A stretch of 64,000 bases of DNA, from positions 56,523 through 120,522 of the forward strand of contig JANQFX010000034.1 in NCBI GenBank assembly GCA_028277725.1, given 5' to 3'. Shown piece after piece: positions 1 to 11,140 of this stretch. The DNA comes from Thiohalocapsa sp. GTDB lineage: Bacteria; Pseudomonadota; Gammaproteobacteria; Chromatiales; Chromatiaceae. A program made the position numbers and the translations under genes. How positions within the stretch are numbered: position 1 is the stretch's first letter; each line of letters starts with the position of its first letter. The notes under the pieces are model-generated. The model had not been told where the DNA came from, searched no databases, and saw nothing but the letters and a program-made list of their open reading frames with translations.

Positions 1-496
1 CGTGGCCATCGCCACGGTCTCGGACAGCCGTAGCGAGGCCGACGATACCTCCGGCGACTATCTGTGCGAGCAGGTCGCCGCCGCCGGGCACCGCCTGGCC
101 GACCGCCGTATCTGCCCCGACGACGTCTACGAGCTCCGGGCGCTGTTCTCGGCATGGATCGCGGAGCCGGGGGTGCGCGTCATCATCAGCACTGGAGGCA
201 CCGGCATCACCGGCCGCGACAGTACGCCGGAGGCCGTGGCGCCACTGTTCGATAAGGCCATCGACGGCTTCGGCGAGCTGTTCCGGCAGGTGTCGTTCCA
301 GGACATCGGTGCATCCACGGTGCAGTCCCGCGCCGTGGCCGGCCTCGCCAACGGCACGCTGGTGTTCTGCCTGCCGGGCTCCACCGGTGCCTGCCGCACG
401 GCCTGGACCAGCATCCTTGCGTCCCAGCTCGACAGTCGCACCCGGCCCTGCAACTTTGCGCAACTCATCGCGCGCTTCGACGAGCATCGCACATGA
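1..496 (+). CDS. moaB: MoaB/Mog-type molybdopterin adenylyltransferase family protein, 5' partial
   Basis: Molybdenum-cofactor biosynthesis protein of the MoaB/Mog fold, which binds molybdopterin and, in Mog, adenylylates it. The visible part opens with [18 protein letters not shown], the conserved N-terminal strand and loop of the family. The substrate-binding [11 protein letters not shown] motif lies about one third along, and [10 protein letters not shown] near the C-terminus is also typical. A GTG at base 2 could be read as a start, but family members normally have some 10-15 residues before this strand, so the gene almost certainly begins outside the window. Its TGA overlaps the ATG of moeA (ATGA), so the two are probably translationally coupled. 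MoaB and Mog cannot be separated with certainty on this fragment. Confidence 0.9.
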   Translation, partial: VAIATVSDSRSEADDTSGDYLCEQVAAAGHRLADRRICPDDVYELRALFSAWIAEPGVRVIISTGGTGITGRDSTPEAVAPLFDKAIDGFGELFRQVSFQDIGASTVQSRAVAGLANGTLVFCLPGSTGACRTAWTSILASQLDSRTRPCNFAQLIARFDEHRT

Positions 497-1746
497 GCGT
501 TGCCCACGGCTGCGGCGGCAACGACGCCGTCCTGTCGGTCGAGGCGGCGCTCGAGTTGCTGCTCGCCCATGCCCGACCCGTCCAAGGTACCGAGCGGCTC
601 CCCCTGGGCGCCGTGCTCGGGCGCATGCTCGCCGAGCCCATTTCGGCCCCGGTCGATCTGCCCCCTTGGGACAACAGCGCAATGGACGGCTACGCCGTGC
701 GCGGCGCCGACGTCGCCGACCACCCGGACCATAGCCTGGCCGTCTCCCAGCGCATCCCCGCGGGGAGTCGAGCGCAGCCGCTCGAACCCGGCACCGCCGC
801 GCGCATCTTCACCGGCGCGCCTGTGCCGGCGGGCGCCGATACGGTCGTGGTCCAGGAGGCGTGTGAAGCACTGGACGATGGCGCACGGGTGCGGCTGCCG
901 GCAGACGTCACCAGCGGTCACAACATCCGCTACCAGGGCGAACAGGTGCGGGCCGGAGCCGAGGTGCTGCCGGCGGGCACGCGCCTGGACCCGCAACACC
1001 TGGCCGTCGCGGCGTCCGTCGGCCGCGCCGATGCCCTGGTCCGACGGCGGCTGAAGGTCGCGATCTTCGCCAGCGGCGATGAACTGGTGGAACCGGGCCA
1101 TCCGCTGGGCGATGGTCAGATCTACAACTCCAACCGAACCCTGTTCCACGCCCTGCTCGGCACGCTCGGCTGTGAGGTACTGGACCTCGGCATCGTCGCG
1201 GACACGCCGGAGGCGACTCGTGCAGCGCTGGCCAGGGGTGCGGAGCAGGCGGACCTGGTGCTCGCAAGCGGCGGCGTCTCCGTCGGTGAAGAGGACCATG
1301 TGCGCCCCGCGGTCGAGGCCCTCGGGCGGCTCGACCTGTGGCGGGTGGCCATGCGGCCCGGACGTCCGCTCGCCTTCGGGCAAGTCGCCGGGACGCCCTT
1401 CATCGGCAGCCCGGGCAACCCCGTGTCGCTGTTCGTGACCTTCTGCCTGTTCGCGCGGCCCTTCATCCAGCGCATGCAGGGCATGGAGCCGATCCGCCTG
1501 CCGCGCGGCATCCGAACCTTGGCCGGATTCGATTTGCCCAAGCCGGTCAAGCGTCGGGAGTACCGGCGATCCAGGCTGGTGACGGGTGCCGGCGATATCC
1601 CGACCGTGGAGGCTTACGCGAGCAATTCATCGGCCGACCTGACCTCCCTGACCTGGGCCGATGGACTGGCGATCGTACCCGAGCATCGAACCTTCAACGC
1701 CGGTGAACCCCTGACCTTCCTGCCCTTCAGCGAGTTGCTGTCATGA
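493..1746 (+). CDS. moeA: Molybdopterin molybdenumtransferase MoeA
   Basis: Inserts molybdate into adenylylated molybdopterin in the cytoplasm, the last common step of molybdenum-cofactor synthesis. The 417-residue length is normal. Visible family features are the [14 protein letters not shown] segment near residue 57, the [18 protein letters not shown] segment, GDELVEPG, the [13 protein letters not shown] loop (MoCF-like molybdopterin-binding domain) and the FGSPGNP-like [13 protein letters not shown] stretch. It starts inside the moaB stop codon and its own stop overlaps the moaD ATG, giving a tight three-gene operon. The moaA, moaC and moaE genes are not in view. Confidence 0.96.
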   Translation: MSVAHGCGGNDAVLSVEAALELLLAHARPVQGTERLPLGAVLGRMLAEPISAPVDLPPWDNSAMDGYAVRGADVADHPDHSLAVSQRIPAGSRAQPLEPGTAARIFTGAPVPAGADTVVVQEACEALDDGARVRLPADVTSGHNIRYQGEQVRAGAEVLPAGTRLDPQHLAVAASVGRADALVRRRLKVAIFASGDELVEPGHPLGDGQIYNSNRTLFHALLGTLGCEVLDLGIVADTPEATRAALARGAEQADLVLASGGVSVGEEDHVRPAVEALGRLDLWRVAMRPGRPLAFGQVAGTPFIGSPGNPVSLFVTFCLFARPFIQRMQGMEPIRLPRGIRTLAGFDLPKPVKRREYRRSRLVTGAGDIPTVEAYASNSSADLTSLTWADGLAIVPEHRTFNAGEPLTFLPFSELLS

Positions 1747-1994
1747 TCCAGTTGCGCTACTTCGCCAGCCTGCGCGAGGCCGTCGGCATCGACAGCGAAA
1801 CCCTGACGCCGGAACGGGCCGGCACGGTGGATCAGATTCGCACCCTACTCCAGGCCCGTGGCGGTGCCTGGGCGGAGGCCCTGGACCCGTCCAGGCGGGT
1901 GCTCGCGGCCGTGAATCAACAGATGGCGCGGATGGACACGCCCGTGGAGGATGGCGACGAGCTGGCCTTCTTTCCGCCAGTGACCGGCGGCTGA
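1743..1994 (+). CDS. moaD: Molybdopterin synthase sulfur carrier subunit MoaD
   Basis: Small ubiquitin-like protein of 83 residues ending in the di-glycine VTGG. That C-terminus is adenylylated and thiocarboxylated and then donates sulfur to precursor Z through the MoaE subunit. The N-terminal [14 protein letters not shown] is the classic MoaD opening, and DGDELAFFPPVTGG is the classic end. It overlaps moeA by four bases (ATGA). MoaE, its obligate partner, is not downstream; the next gene is convergent. Confidence 0.95.
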   Translation: MIQLRYFASLREAVGIDSETLTPERAGTVDQIRTLLQARGGAWAEALDPSRRVLAAVNQQMARMDTPVEDGDELAFFPPVTGG

Positions 1995-2165
1995 GCGGCT
2001 CGGCGCAGACCGCCGCCGTCAACACCCGCCCCTCAACGCCCCCCATTCAAGGAACGAGTCAGAAACAGTCCCCCTTGTGCCGAGCGGTGGTGACTGCCGT
2101 ATCAGCAAGCCGAACGGTGATCGTTGTCGCGCTGCCGAGTTGTTTCACCTGTTCTTGGCCCGTGA

Positions 2166-3017
2166 CTAACGCCCATCGACGATCCGCCGCATCGCCTGCT
2201 GCACCCGGTTGCCGGGCACGGCGAAGCCGATGCCCACGTTGCCGCCCGCCGGCCCGATCAGTGCGGTGTTGATGCCGACGATGCGCCCGGCCAGGTCGAT
2301 CAGCGGACCGCCCGAGTTGCCGGGGTTGATCGAGGCGTCGGTCTGAATCAGCTCGCCCAGGCTGTCGTCGGCAATGCCCGTGCGCCCCACCGCGCTGACG
2401 ATCCCAGAGGTCACGGTCTGCCCGAGGCCGAAGGGATTGCCGATGGCGAGCACGAAGTCGCCGACCTCGAGCGTGTTGGAGTTCGCGAAGTCGAGCCTCG
2501 GCACGTCCATGGGCTGGATACGCAGCACCGCGATGTCGGTGCCTCGGTCGCGCCCGATGAGCCGCGCCTTGAAGCTGCGCCGGTCCTTGAGGGTGACGGT
2601 GATGTCGTGGGCGTCCTCGATGACGTGGGCGTTGGTCAGCACCAGCCCGCGAGCGCCGTCGATGATGACGCCGGAACCGACGCTCTGGCGCCGGCGCAGC
2701 TCATCCGGCGACGGCGGCTCGATGTCGAGCTGCTCCAGGAAGCGCCGGAACGCGGGGTCGTTCAGGAACGGATGGTCGTCCGGGTCCACATCGGAGATGA
2801 CTGCAACGTTGACCACGGCCGGCGTAATCCGCCGCAGCAGCGGCGCCAACGAGGGATACCCGGCGCCTGCCTTGACATAGGGGAAGCGCCCCCCCGGCCC
2901 CGACGTCGGCGCGGGCAGATCCTGCGTGCGCGGCAGGGACACGCAGCCGGCGAGTAGCACACAGGCCACAAGTGGTGCGACCCAGCCAACGCGCGACGGC
3001 AGCAACCCGCCAGCCAT
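2166..3017 (-). CDS. DegP/HtrA-like serine protease lipoprotein without PDZ domain
   Basis: Trypsin-like HtrA-family protease, probably anchored in the cell envelope. Using the ATG at 3017 it has 283 residues. The N-terminus carries a lipoprotein signal (VACVLLAGC, lipid-attachment Cys about residue 25). The catalytic triad is visible as TNAHVIED (His about 131), GTDIAVLRI (Asp about 161) and NPGNSGGPL (Ser about 235). The protein stops at QQAMRRIVDGR, exactly where DegP/DegQ/DegS continue into a PDZ domain. The next codons after the TAG give six residues and another stop, so no PDZ remnant follows. An ORF start at 3086 would overlap dacB and place 23 extra residues before the signal peptide, so 3017 is preferred. 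It lies 43 bp behind dacB and is probably cotranscribed. Confidence 0.85.
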   Translation of the reverse strand: MAGGLLPSRVGWVAPLVACVLLAGCVSLPRTQDLPAPTSGPGGRFPYVKAGAGYPSLAPLLRRITPAVVNVAVISDVDPDDHPFLNDPAFRRFLEQLDIEPPSPDELRRRQSVGSGVIIDGARGLVLTNAHVIEDAHDITVTLKDRRSFKARLIGRDRGTDIAVLRIQPMDVPRLDFANSNTLEVGDFVLAIGNPFGLGQTVTSGIVSAVGRTGIADDSLGELIQTDASINPGNSGGPLIDLAGRIVGINTALIGPAGGNVGIGFAVPGNRVQQAMRRIVDGR

Positions 3018-3060
3018 GCCCGGGCGGCCGATCGGAGGTCCCACGGGCCTGGTCTGCGCC

Positions 3061-4284
3061 TCAGTAGCGCGCAAGGGTCGGCGCATTGGCCAATGCCGTC
3101 GCCACCTGGTTACGGAAGCCGTAGGACACGCCCTGGTTGATCAGCAGACTGAAGGGCGTCCACTGCCCGTCGCGCCGCACCCAACCGGCGTAGCAGCTGA
3201 CACCGCGCAGGGTCCCGGTCTTGGCGCGCACATTCGGGTTGCCATCCTGCTGGCTCACCAGATGCCGATAGGGCGCCATGGCGTTGACCACATCGATGAG
3301 CTGCCGGCCGCTCAGCCGATTTCCGCGCGACAGGCCGGCGCCGTCCTCGATGCTGACGCTGTGCCAACCGAACTTGCGCCTCGCCCAGTCCTCCATGGTG
3401 CGCTGCGACTGCCCCATGCTGCTCTGTCCACCACGTTCGCCGAGGAGCAGGAACAGGTCATTGGCGACGAAGTTGGTGGAGTACTCCAGCATGTTCTCGA
3501 CCACCACGGACAGCGGTCGGCTGTTGCGATGCGTCAGCAGGGTCTTGGCACCCGCAGGCACCCTGCCCACCCGGACGTCGCCGCCGACGCGGATGCCGGC
3601 CGCCTCGAGCTTGAGTTCGAGTAGCTCGCCGACGTGATTCAGCGCGTTGGTGCGGGTCTTGAGGTTGACCCGATGGGTGCCGGCGCCCATGCCTGCGGCC
3701 ATGCGCCGCGCCGTCGGCGTGAGCTGGGTCTGGGATTCGGCGCTGCGGACCTGCCCGCCGGAGACGCGCACGTTGACCGTGTTGAAGTTCACGGCGAGCG
3801 CGGTCACCGGCGCGTCGTAGGGGTTGTGGCTGGACGAACGGCCCGGAATTCGGTCGCCGGCCGCAAACAGGCTGTCGTCCAGGCCGATGCCGGAGACGCT
3901 GCCGATGCCCGCGCGTCGCAGCGCGCGCGCGGCCTGGTCCAGCTCCTCCGATACCAGATAGGGGTCACCCTGGCCGATGACCCAGAGCCGACCGTCGCGG
4001 CTCTGGGCAAACTCGGTGGTGAATCGGTGATCGAGCCCCCAGCGGTCGATGGCCGCCAGCGCCGTGACCAGCTTCATGGTCGAGGCGGGAACCATGCCGC
4101 GGTCGGGGTTCTGGGCGATGACCATGCGGCCGCCCTCCTCCACCACCAGGCTCGCGTTGCCCAGCGCCATAGCTTGGCTGATGGGGTCGGCAACGGCCAC
4201 CGGCGCCGTCAGCCAGAGCATACCAGCGGAAACGACGGCGGCCAGATGGACGAATGGGCGCGCAAACGGGTGTGAAGCAGACAT
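3061..4284 (-). CDS. dacB: D-alanyl-D-alanine carboxypeptidase/endopeptidase (PBP4 family)
   Basis: Periplasmic class C penicillin-binding protein that trims pentapeptides and cuts D-Ala-mDAP crosslinks in peptidoglycan. The three active-site motifs are present: SxxK as PASTMKLV (Ser about 68), SxN as YSTNF, and KTG as RAKTGTLRGV. A signal peptide (FVHLAAVVSAGMLWLTAPVAVA) follows the chosen ATG at 4284, which has a good Shine-Dalgarno (GAAGGA, minus strand) about 8 bases upstream; a farther upstream in-frame start lacks this. At 407 residues it is somewhat shorter than E. coli PBP4. It lies between the biotin operon and the DegP-like gene on the same strand. Confidence 0.93.
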   Translation of the reverse strand: MSASHPFARPFVHLAAVVSAGMLWLTAPVAVADPISQAMALGNASLVVEEGGRMVIAQNPDRGMVPASTMKLVTALAAIDRWGLDHRFTTEFAQSRDGRLWVIGQGDPYLVSEELDQAARALRRAGIGSVSGIGLDDSLFAAGDRIPGRSSSHNPYDAPVTALAVNFNTVNVRVSGGQVRSAESQTQLTPTARRMAAGMGAGTHRVNLKTRTNALNHVGELLELKLEAAGIRVGGDVRVGRVPAGAKTLLTHRNSRPLSVVVENMLEYSTNFVANDLFLLLGERGGQSSMGQSQRTMEDWARRKFGWHSVSIEDGAGLSRGNRLSGRQLIDVVNAMAPYRHLVSQQDGNPNVRAKTGTLRGVSCYAGWVRRDGQWTPFSLLINQGVSYGFRNQVATALANAPTLARY

Positions 4285-4375
4285 GCTCGGGTCCTTCGCA
4301 CTGAATGGAGAGTCGCGACCGCGAGAGCTTAGCACGCTAACTCAGGCGCTCAGGGAGCGACCAATAGAGCCCGCC

Positions 4376-5930
<1,555 letters not shown>

Positions 5931-5934
<4 letters not shown>

Positions 5935-6746
5935 GCGCCGATGCCCTGCAGGAACTCCGCGACTGCAGCGCTGGTCTCTGCGCCATGCGAGAGCCAAGGC
6001 GCGTGCGCGGCACCCGGCAACACGCGGGTCTCGGCCTCCGGCATCAGCAGGTCCAGCCGCTCCGCCGCGGCGGCCGGAACCAGGGTGTCACGCTCGCCGA
6101 ATAGCCAAAGCGTCGGAGCCTGAACATCCGGCAACGGGCCGCGGAGGTCCTCCTCGCGCAGCAGTTCCAGACCCTTGGCCAGGGCCGCGGGGTTCGGCAC
6201 CGGGCGCGTTGCAATGGCCTCTCGCAAGCGGCGCAGCTGGCCCCGCAGGTCGTCGCTGCCGCGGAGCTGGAGGGTGAAAAACCGCTCCAGGGTGCCGGCG
6301 GGGTCCGCCAATAGCCCGTCGTGGAACTGCGCGAGCGTGCCCTCCGGCACCGCCACCTGCCAGTCCACGGCGCGCACGAAGCGCGGCGTCGACGCCAGCA
6401 GCACCAGCGCGGCGACGCGCTTGGGGGCAAGCCGCGCCGCCTGCAGGGCAACCAGCCCGCCGAGGGACCAGCCGACCCAGATTGCCGGTTCCTCCTCGTG
6501 CTCGGGCGTCTGCCGGGAGCTGTGCCCGGCGACCTGCTCCAGACAGGCATTGGCCCAATGATCCAGCGACCACTGATCGTCCGAGAAGGGCGCACCGCCG
6601 TGCCCGGGCAGGTCCACGGCAATGATCTCATGACCCGCCGTCATTGCCTCGGGCAGGCCGGACCAGACGCCGGCGTTCATGCCCCAGCCGTGGACCAGGA
6701 CCATTGGCGGGGCCATCGGTGGGACCGGGGGTTGATTTACGGTCAT
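5931..6746 (-). CDS. bioH: Pimeloyl-ACP methyl ester esterase BioH
   Basis: Alpha/beta hydrolase that removes the methyl ester from pimeloyl-ACP, ending the chain-building stage started by BioC. The start at 6746 overlaps the bioF stop as ATGA; the longer open frame upstream is antisense-like filler inside bioF. The oxyanion segment is VLVHGWGMNAGVW, the nucleophile lies in WVGWSLGGL, the acid in LFGERDTLVP and the histidine in LPGAAHAPWLSH. It has 271 residues. BioH inside the bio operon, rather than unlinked as in E. coli, makes the operon self-sufficient for pimelate formation. Confidence 0.95.
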
Positions 6747-8092
6747 GCGTTCTCCTTCGATCGCATCGAGGCGTGCTGCCGGCGCGGGAGCCGCGCGAGC
6801 AGCGAGAGCAGGTGGTCGATGTCGTCCCGCTGGTGCTCCGCCGAGAGGGTGATCCGCAGCCGCGCACTCCCCTTCGGCACCGTCGGCGGCCGAATGGCCG
6901 TGACCAGCACGCCCTGGCTTTCCAGGAACTGGCTCCACTCCAGCGCCAGCAGCGAGTCACCGGCCAAGAGCGGCTGAATCGGCGTATGGGACTCGATCAG
7001 CGGCAGGCCCAGTGCCGCGGCGCCGCGCCTGAAGCGACCAATGAGCGAGCGCAGGTGGTCCCGGCGCCAGGACTCGCGTATCGACAGCGCCAAGGCCGCG
7101 GAGGTGGCATGCGCCACCGCCGGCGGGAGTGCGGTGGTGTAGATATAGCTGCGCGCGCGCTGGATCAGGGTCTCGATCAGCGACGAGCTGCCGGCGACGA
7201 AGGCGCCGAAGGTCCCGAAGGCCTTGCCGAGGGTGCCAACCAGGATCGGCACCTCGCGGTCATCCAACCCCAACACATCCAGGCTGCCACGCCCGCCGTT
7301 ACCGATCACGCCCAGCCCATGGGCGTCGTCGGCCAGCAGCCAGGCGCCGGATTCCCGCGCGACCCGCGCCAGCTCGGGCAACGGCGCCAGATCGCCGTCC
7401 ATGCTGAAAACGCCATCGGTAGCAATGAGCGTGGCCCCATTGGCGCCGAGCATGCGTTCGAGCGCGTCGACGTCGCAGTGCGGATAGCGCCGCAGTTTCG
7501 CACCGGCGAGCTTGGCACCGTCGTTCAACGATGCATGGTTGAGTCGGTCCGCGAACAGGTGCTCGCCACGGGAACAGAGCGCACTGATGACGCCCACGTT
7601 GGCCATGTAACCGGTGGAGAAGAGCAGCGCCCGCTCGCGCCCGGTGAAATCGGCCAGGTCCCGCTCCAGACGCTGATGCGCTTCGCTGTGGCCGCTGACC
7701 AGGTGTGCCGAACCGCTGCCGACGCCGTAGCGCTCGACCCCATCGTGCAGGGCATCCACCACCGCCGGATGGGCGGCGAGGCCGAGGTAGTCGTTGCTGC
7801 AGAACGACAGCAGCCTGCGCCCGTTCACGACCGGTCGCACCCCCTGGGGGCCGTCCATGACCCGGCGCGTCCGCAACAGGTTCTCGCGCCGCAGGCGAGC
7901 GAGCTCCTGCTCCAGTGCGGCGGTCTTTCGGCCGTTGAGGTCCGTCAGCGGCGGCAGGCTTTCCTCCGGCTGGGTCGCGGACGACCCGGTGTGCCCGCCG
8001 TCCGGCCCCGACTCGGAGTCGAGCTCGGCCCGCCCGATGGGCAAGGGCCCGCGTTTGGCCGCGCACGGCTCGCGATCTGTTTCAGCACTCAT
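6743..8092 (-). CDS. bioF: 8-amino-7-oxononanoate synthase BioF
   Basis: PLP enzyme that condenses pimeloyl-ACP with alanine. Family signatures are SNDYLGLAAHP near the N-terminus, GSGSAHLVSGH, DDAHGLGVIG and the PLP-lysine motif GTLGKAFGTFGAF. With the ATG at 8092 the protein has 449 residues, about 60 longer than usual. The extra part (acidic, Gly/Ser-rich, no recognisable domain) precedes the normal opening RKTAALEQELARL. No later ATG or GTG with a good ribosome site is evident before the conserved region, so the extension may be real or an uncommon start may be used. The gene lies 34 bp downstream of bioB. Confidence 0.94.
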   Translation of the reverse strand: MSAETDREPCAAKRGPLPIGRAELDSESGPDGGHTGSSATQPEESLPPLTDLNGRKTAALEQELARLRRENLLRTRRVMDGPQGVRPVVNGRRLLSFCSNDYLGLAAHPAVVDALHDGVERYGVGSGSAHLVSGHSEAHQRLERDLADFTGRERALLFSTGYMANVGVISALCSRGEHLFADRLNHASLNDGAKLAGAKLRRYPHCDVDALERMLGANGATLIATDGVFSMDGDLAPLPELARVARESGAWLLADDAHGLGVIGNGGRGSLDVLGLDDREVPILVGTLGKAFGTFGAFVAGSSSLIETLIQRARSYIYTTALPPAVAHATSAALALSIRESWRRDHLRSLIGRFRRGAAALGLPLIESHTPIQPLLAGDSLLALEWSQFLESQGVLVTAIRPPTVPKGSARLRITLSAEHQRDDIDHLLSLLARLPRRQHASMRSKENA

Positions 8093-8126
8093 CGGCGGTG
8101 GCGGATGCGTTCGCTGGACAGCCGGA

Positions 8127-9230
8127 TCAGCGGGCCTGTTCGACCCGGGGGGATCGCGCGCGGTCGTGGTCGTTGGTGTGGCGGTGGCAGCCGCCTGGCT
8201 CCGCGCGGTCCGGCGCCTCGACGGTCTCGAAGGCGAGGCCGAGCCGCCCAAACAGCGCGCGATCACGGTCGCTGCCGGCGTTGTCCGTGGTCAGCAGCCG
8301 CTCGCCATAAAACACCGAGTTTGCCCCGGCCAGGAAACAGAGCGCCTGCAGCTCGTCGCTCATGTCGTCTCGACCGGCCGACAGGCGGACATAGCTGCCG
8401 GGCATCATGAGGCGGGCGGCGGCGATGGTGCGCACCAGCTCGAACGGGTCCAGGGCGTCGGTGCCGAACAGCGGCGTGCCCTCGATCTGCACCAGCAGGT
8501 TGATGGGCACGGACTCCGGGTGGGCCGGCAGATTGGCCAGCTGGCAGAGCATCGAAGCGCGGTCCCGGCGCCCCTCCCCCATGCCCAGGATGCCGCCGGA
8601 GCAGGTCTTGAGCCCGGCGGCGCGCACATGGTCCAGCGTCTCCAGTCGGTCTTGGTAGGTGCGCGTGCTGATCACCTGGCCGTAGAACTCCGGCGAGGTA
8701 TCCAGGTTGTGGTTGTAGTAGTCCAGTCCAGCGTCGGCGAGGCGCTGGGCCTGGCCGGCGGTGAGCATGCCGAGGGTGACACAGGTCTCCATGCCGAGCG
8801 CCTTGACGCCTTCGACCATGGCCAGGACCCGCTCCAGGTTCTTCTCGGTGGGATTGCGCCAGGCGGCACCCATGCAGAACCGGCTGGAGCCCACCGCGCG
8901 CGCCGCGCGGGCGGCGTCGAGCACCTGGTTCAGCTCCAGCAGGCGCTCGCGCTCCAGCGTCGTCTCGTGGTGGGCGCTCTGGGAGCAGTATCCGCAGTCC
9001 TCCGAGCAGCCACCCGTCTTGATGCTGAGCAGCGTGCTGAGCTGAATGAGGTTTGGGTCGAAACGCGCGCGGTGGCCGCGCTGCGCACTGAACAGCAGGT
9101 CGTTGAACGGCAGATCGAGCAGGGCCTCCGCCTCATCGACGGTCCAGTCGTGTCGTTCCGGGGCGGCGACGACCACGGGCGCCTCGCTTGGCTTGGGGGC
9201 TGCGTGCATGGGGGGTCCGAACTCTGTCAT
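8127..9230 (-). CDS. bioB: Biotin synthase BioB
   Basis: Radical-SAM enzyme that inserts sulfur into dethiobiotin. The [4Fe-4S] CxxxCxxC motif is [13 protein letters not shown] (Cys75, 79, 82). [13 protein letters not shown] and the conserved GGILGMGE loop are also present; RxSAGR (VRLSAGRDD) supplies ligands near the [2Fe-2S] cluster. It has 367 residues, with a His/Arg-rich tail beyond the conserved ANSVFYGE region. It is the first gene of the operon; a BirA-type operator lies just upstream. Confidence 0.97.
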   Translation of the reverse strand: MTEFGPPMHAAPKPSEAPVVVAAPERHDWTVDEAEALLDLPFNDLLFSAQRGHRARFDPNLIQLSTLLSIKTGGCSEDCGYCSQSAHHETTLERERLLELNQVLDAARAARAVGSSRFCMGAAWRNPTEKNLERVLAMVEGVKALGMETCVTLGMLTAGQAQRLADAGLDYYNHNLDTSPEFYGQVISTRTYQDRLETLDHVRAAGLKTCSGGILGMGEGRRDRASMLCQLANLPAHPESVPINLLVQIEGTPLFGTDALDPFELVRTIAAARLMMPGSYVRLSAGRDDMSDELQALCFLAGANSVFYGERLLTTDNAGSDRDRALFGRLGLAFETVEAPDRAEPGGCHRHTNDHDRARSPRVEQAR

Positions 9231-9266
9231 TGCGGTAACCTGCTATGGTCTGGTGTATTCCGACCC

Positions 9267-9301
9267 GCTGTCAACCGATGTCGACACCTCAGGTTGACAG
9301 C
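9267..9301. promoter_or_regulatory. Probable BirA (biotin repressor) operator
   Basis: Perfect 10-bp inverted repeat GCTGTCAACC / GGTTGACAGC separated by 15 bases. It matches the known proteobacterial BirA site TTGTAAACC-N14/15-GGTTTACAA in spacing and in most positions, and lies 36 bp upstream of bioB. Each arm contains TTGACA on one strand (the minus-strand copy points to bioB), so repressor binding would cover a -35 element. A weak -10 (GACCAT) lies 18 bp from the minus-strand TTGACA. comF starts 67 bp away on the other side. Confidence 0.85.
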
Positions 9302-9367
9302 GATCGGATCGGACCAGCCCGCCCGAACCCGTGTACACGCCATCGACGGCCGCGGAGGATGCGCGTC

Positions 9368-10102
9368 ATGTCGACCCGACTAGGCCACTGGCCAAGCAAG
9401 GCCCTAGAACTGGTGTTCCCGCCCACCTGCGTGCTCTGCGGTGCCCCCGGCGACCTGGGGCGCGACATCTGCGCCGGCTGCCTCGCAGACCTGCCCCGCC
9501 TCGGCCTCGCCTGCGCGCGCTGCGCCCTGCCCCTACCAGAGGTCCTGGCCGGCGATCGCATTGCGCCGGAGGCGCTGCTCTGCGGCGGCTGCCGGCACAA
9601 GCCGCCACCCTTCGAACGCACCCATGCCGCGTTCCGCTACGAGCAAGCCCTGCCGGCGCTGGTGGGTGCTTTCAAGTTCCGTGCCCGCCTGAACACGCTC
9701 AGGCTTATGGGCCAGCTGCTTGCGGAGGGGCTCATCGAAGGGGATACCGAACGGCCGGAGGCCATCGTGCCGGTGCCGCTGCACCGCAAACGGCTGCGCG
9801 AGCGGGGCTACGACCAGGCCGCCGAACTCGCGCGAGTCGTCGGCGGTCGGCTCCGCCTGCCGGTGCTGGCCGAGGCCTGTGAGCGCGTCCGCTACACCTT
9901 GCCGCAGACCCAGCTCGAGGCCAGGGCCCGACATAAGAACCCCCGCGGCGCCTTCCGTGCCACGGGCGATCTCAGCGACAAGTACCTGGCCATCCTGGAC
10001 GACGTCGTCACCACGGGCAGCACGGTGTCGGAAGTCGCCCGCGTACTAAGGCACGCCGGCGCGAAGCGGGTGGATGTCTGGTGCCTGGCGCGGACGCCCT
10101 GA
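9368..10102 (+). CDS. comF: ComF family phosphoribosyltransferase-like protein
   Basis: ComF/GntX-type protein linked in other bacteria to DNA uptake and to the use of DNA as a nutrient. An N-terminal zinc-ribbon-like region has paired cysteines (CVLCG, CAGC, CARC, CGGC). The C-terminal type I phosphoribosyltransferase fold carries the PRPP motif LAILDDVVTTGSTVSE. The ATG at 9368 follows GGAGG by about 9 bases and gives 244 residues; in-frame starts further up run through the bioB operator. It is divergent from bioB, an arrangement seen in other gammaproteobacteria. Confidence 0.9.
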   Translation: MSTRLGHWPSKALELVFPPTCVLCGAPGDLGRDICAGCLADLPRLGLACARCALPLPEVLAGDRIAPEALLCGGCRHKPPPFERTHAAFRYEQALPALVGAFKFRARLNTLRLMGQLLAEGLIEGDTERPEAIVPVPLHRKRLRERGYDQAAELARVVGGRLRLPVLAEACERVRYTLPQTQLEARARHKNPRGAFRATGDLSDKYLAILDDVVTTGSTVSEVARVLRHAGAKRVDVWCLARTP

Positions 10103-10265
10103 GATCGTCAAGTACCTACGCAGGACGCAAGACCCCACTGCTCAGCTCGGCCCCGATACTTGACTACAAGCTCTGCGCAGGAGTTCGCCGCCAGAGGCGT
10201 CGCAGCCACCGAGCGTAAGCCGTTGCCAGGGAGCATGCTTGCCAATGCTCTGTGATCCCAGTGAA

Positions 10266-10412
10266 GGGCACCTCGAAATATTCGAGGTGCCCGTGCGGGG
10301 CAGGATGCCCCGCCATTCTTCAAGCGCCCAAGCGCTTGAACAATCGAGCGAAGCGGAAACCGCGTTTTCGCTTCGCGTCTTGAAGAATTGCCAGGACGGC
10401 AATTTTTCAAGA
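10266..10412. repeat. Chain of consecutive short-loop hairpins
   Basis: Successive inverted repeats within 147 bp. 10266-10292: 12-bp arms, loop ATA. 10295-10313: 8-bp arms GCGGGGCA, loop GGA. 10319-10340: 9-bp arms TTCAAGCGC, loop CCAA. About 10348-10373: imperfect arms around AAGCGGAAAC. 10378-10412: 15-bp arms with one G-T mismatch, loop AGGAC. The last has a T-tract in its descending arm (10403-10407) and could end transcription from comF. The order and tightness suggest a structured RNA or a palindromic repetitive element, not chance. Confidence 0.7.
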
Positions 10413-11140
10413 TCCCCTGAAGTCTTGCACCCGGCGGCTGGTGCCGCTCTGGGGCTTCTCGACGAGCTTGTGCAACCAAATGTCCTCGATCATGCGCCAA
10501 CGCCTTACAATTGGCCTATGCTCGATCATCATGGGGTCTGCCTCCGTGCGGGAGGTCGATGGAGTCCTGCAGCTCGAACTCGTAAACGGGATAGATCCAC
10601 CCCAATGCACGATTGGCTCCAACCATGCCGATTCCGCCCGACTGCGATCGCGGTTTAGTTCATTGGCGTTGATGCACCTTGGCCGCGACGCCGGCATACA
10701 GGGGGAATCCGGACACCTGATCCACCAGATCATCGAACGCTTCCCCGCTGGCCAACAGGGTTTGCAGGGTCAACGCCTTGCGACCCGCCCGTGGGGCGTG
10801 CCGCTATCGGGTTGCGATCCCTTCAGCGGCGCAGCCGTGGGCACTGGTGCGGGTATTCCTGTGTTCGCGTCCTATTGCGGTCGACGTTTCGAAAGGGTTC
10901 TGACGATCAATAAGGGGCCTTATCGCATCGCCCCCGTCCAGCTCGCTCCTATGACGATTCAAGGGGGTGCCAACTAGCAACCTCGACAATCCGGTGTGCG
11001 TGATTGGCCTCGCGTAAGGGCCCGTCGTGAACCCGGCGCAGGGATGCCGTCCACGCGCTGGTCACACATGGATCCACCAGGCAGTGGAGCAACCGAAGTT
11101 CTGCGGGCTTCGCCCATGTCGCGTGGCCCGTGAGCAAGGA

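Noticed and set aside
127..1383. 418-codon open frame antisense to moaB/moeA
   Set aside because: Arg/Gly/His-rich shadow of a well-supported gene pair; typical of GC-rich DNA.
2075..2165. Remnant PDZ domain after the DegP-like gene
   Set aside because: Translation past the TAG reaches another stop within seven codons and shows no PDZ-like residues.
6644..8410. 588-codon plus-strand frame across bioH, bioF and bioB
   Set aside because: Antisense shadow of three clear biotin genes.
10413..11140. Insertion-sequence remnant between the hairpins and rpfF
   Set aside because: No transposase motif, terminal repeats or target duplication could be identified; left as unassigned.
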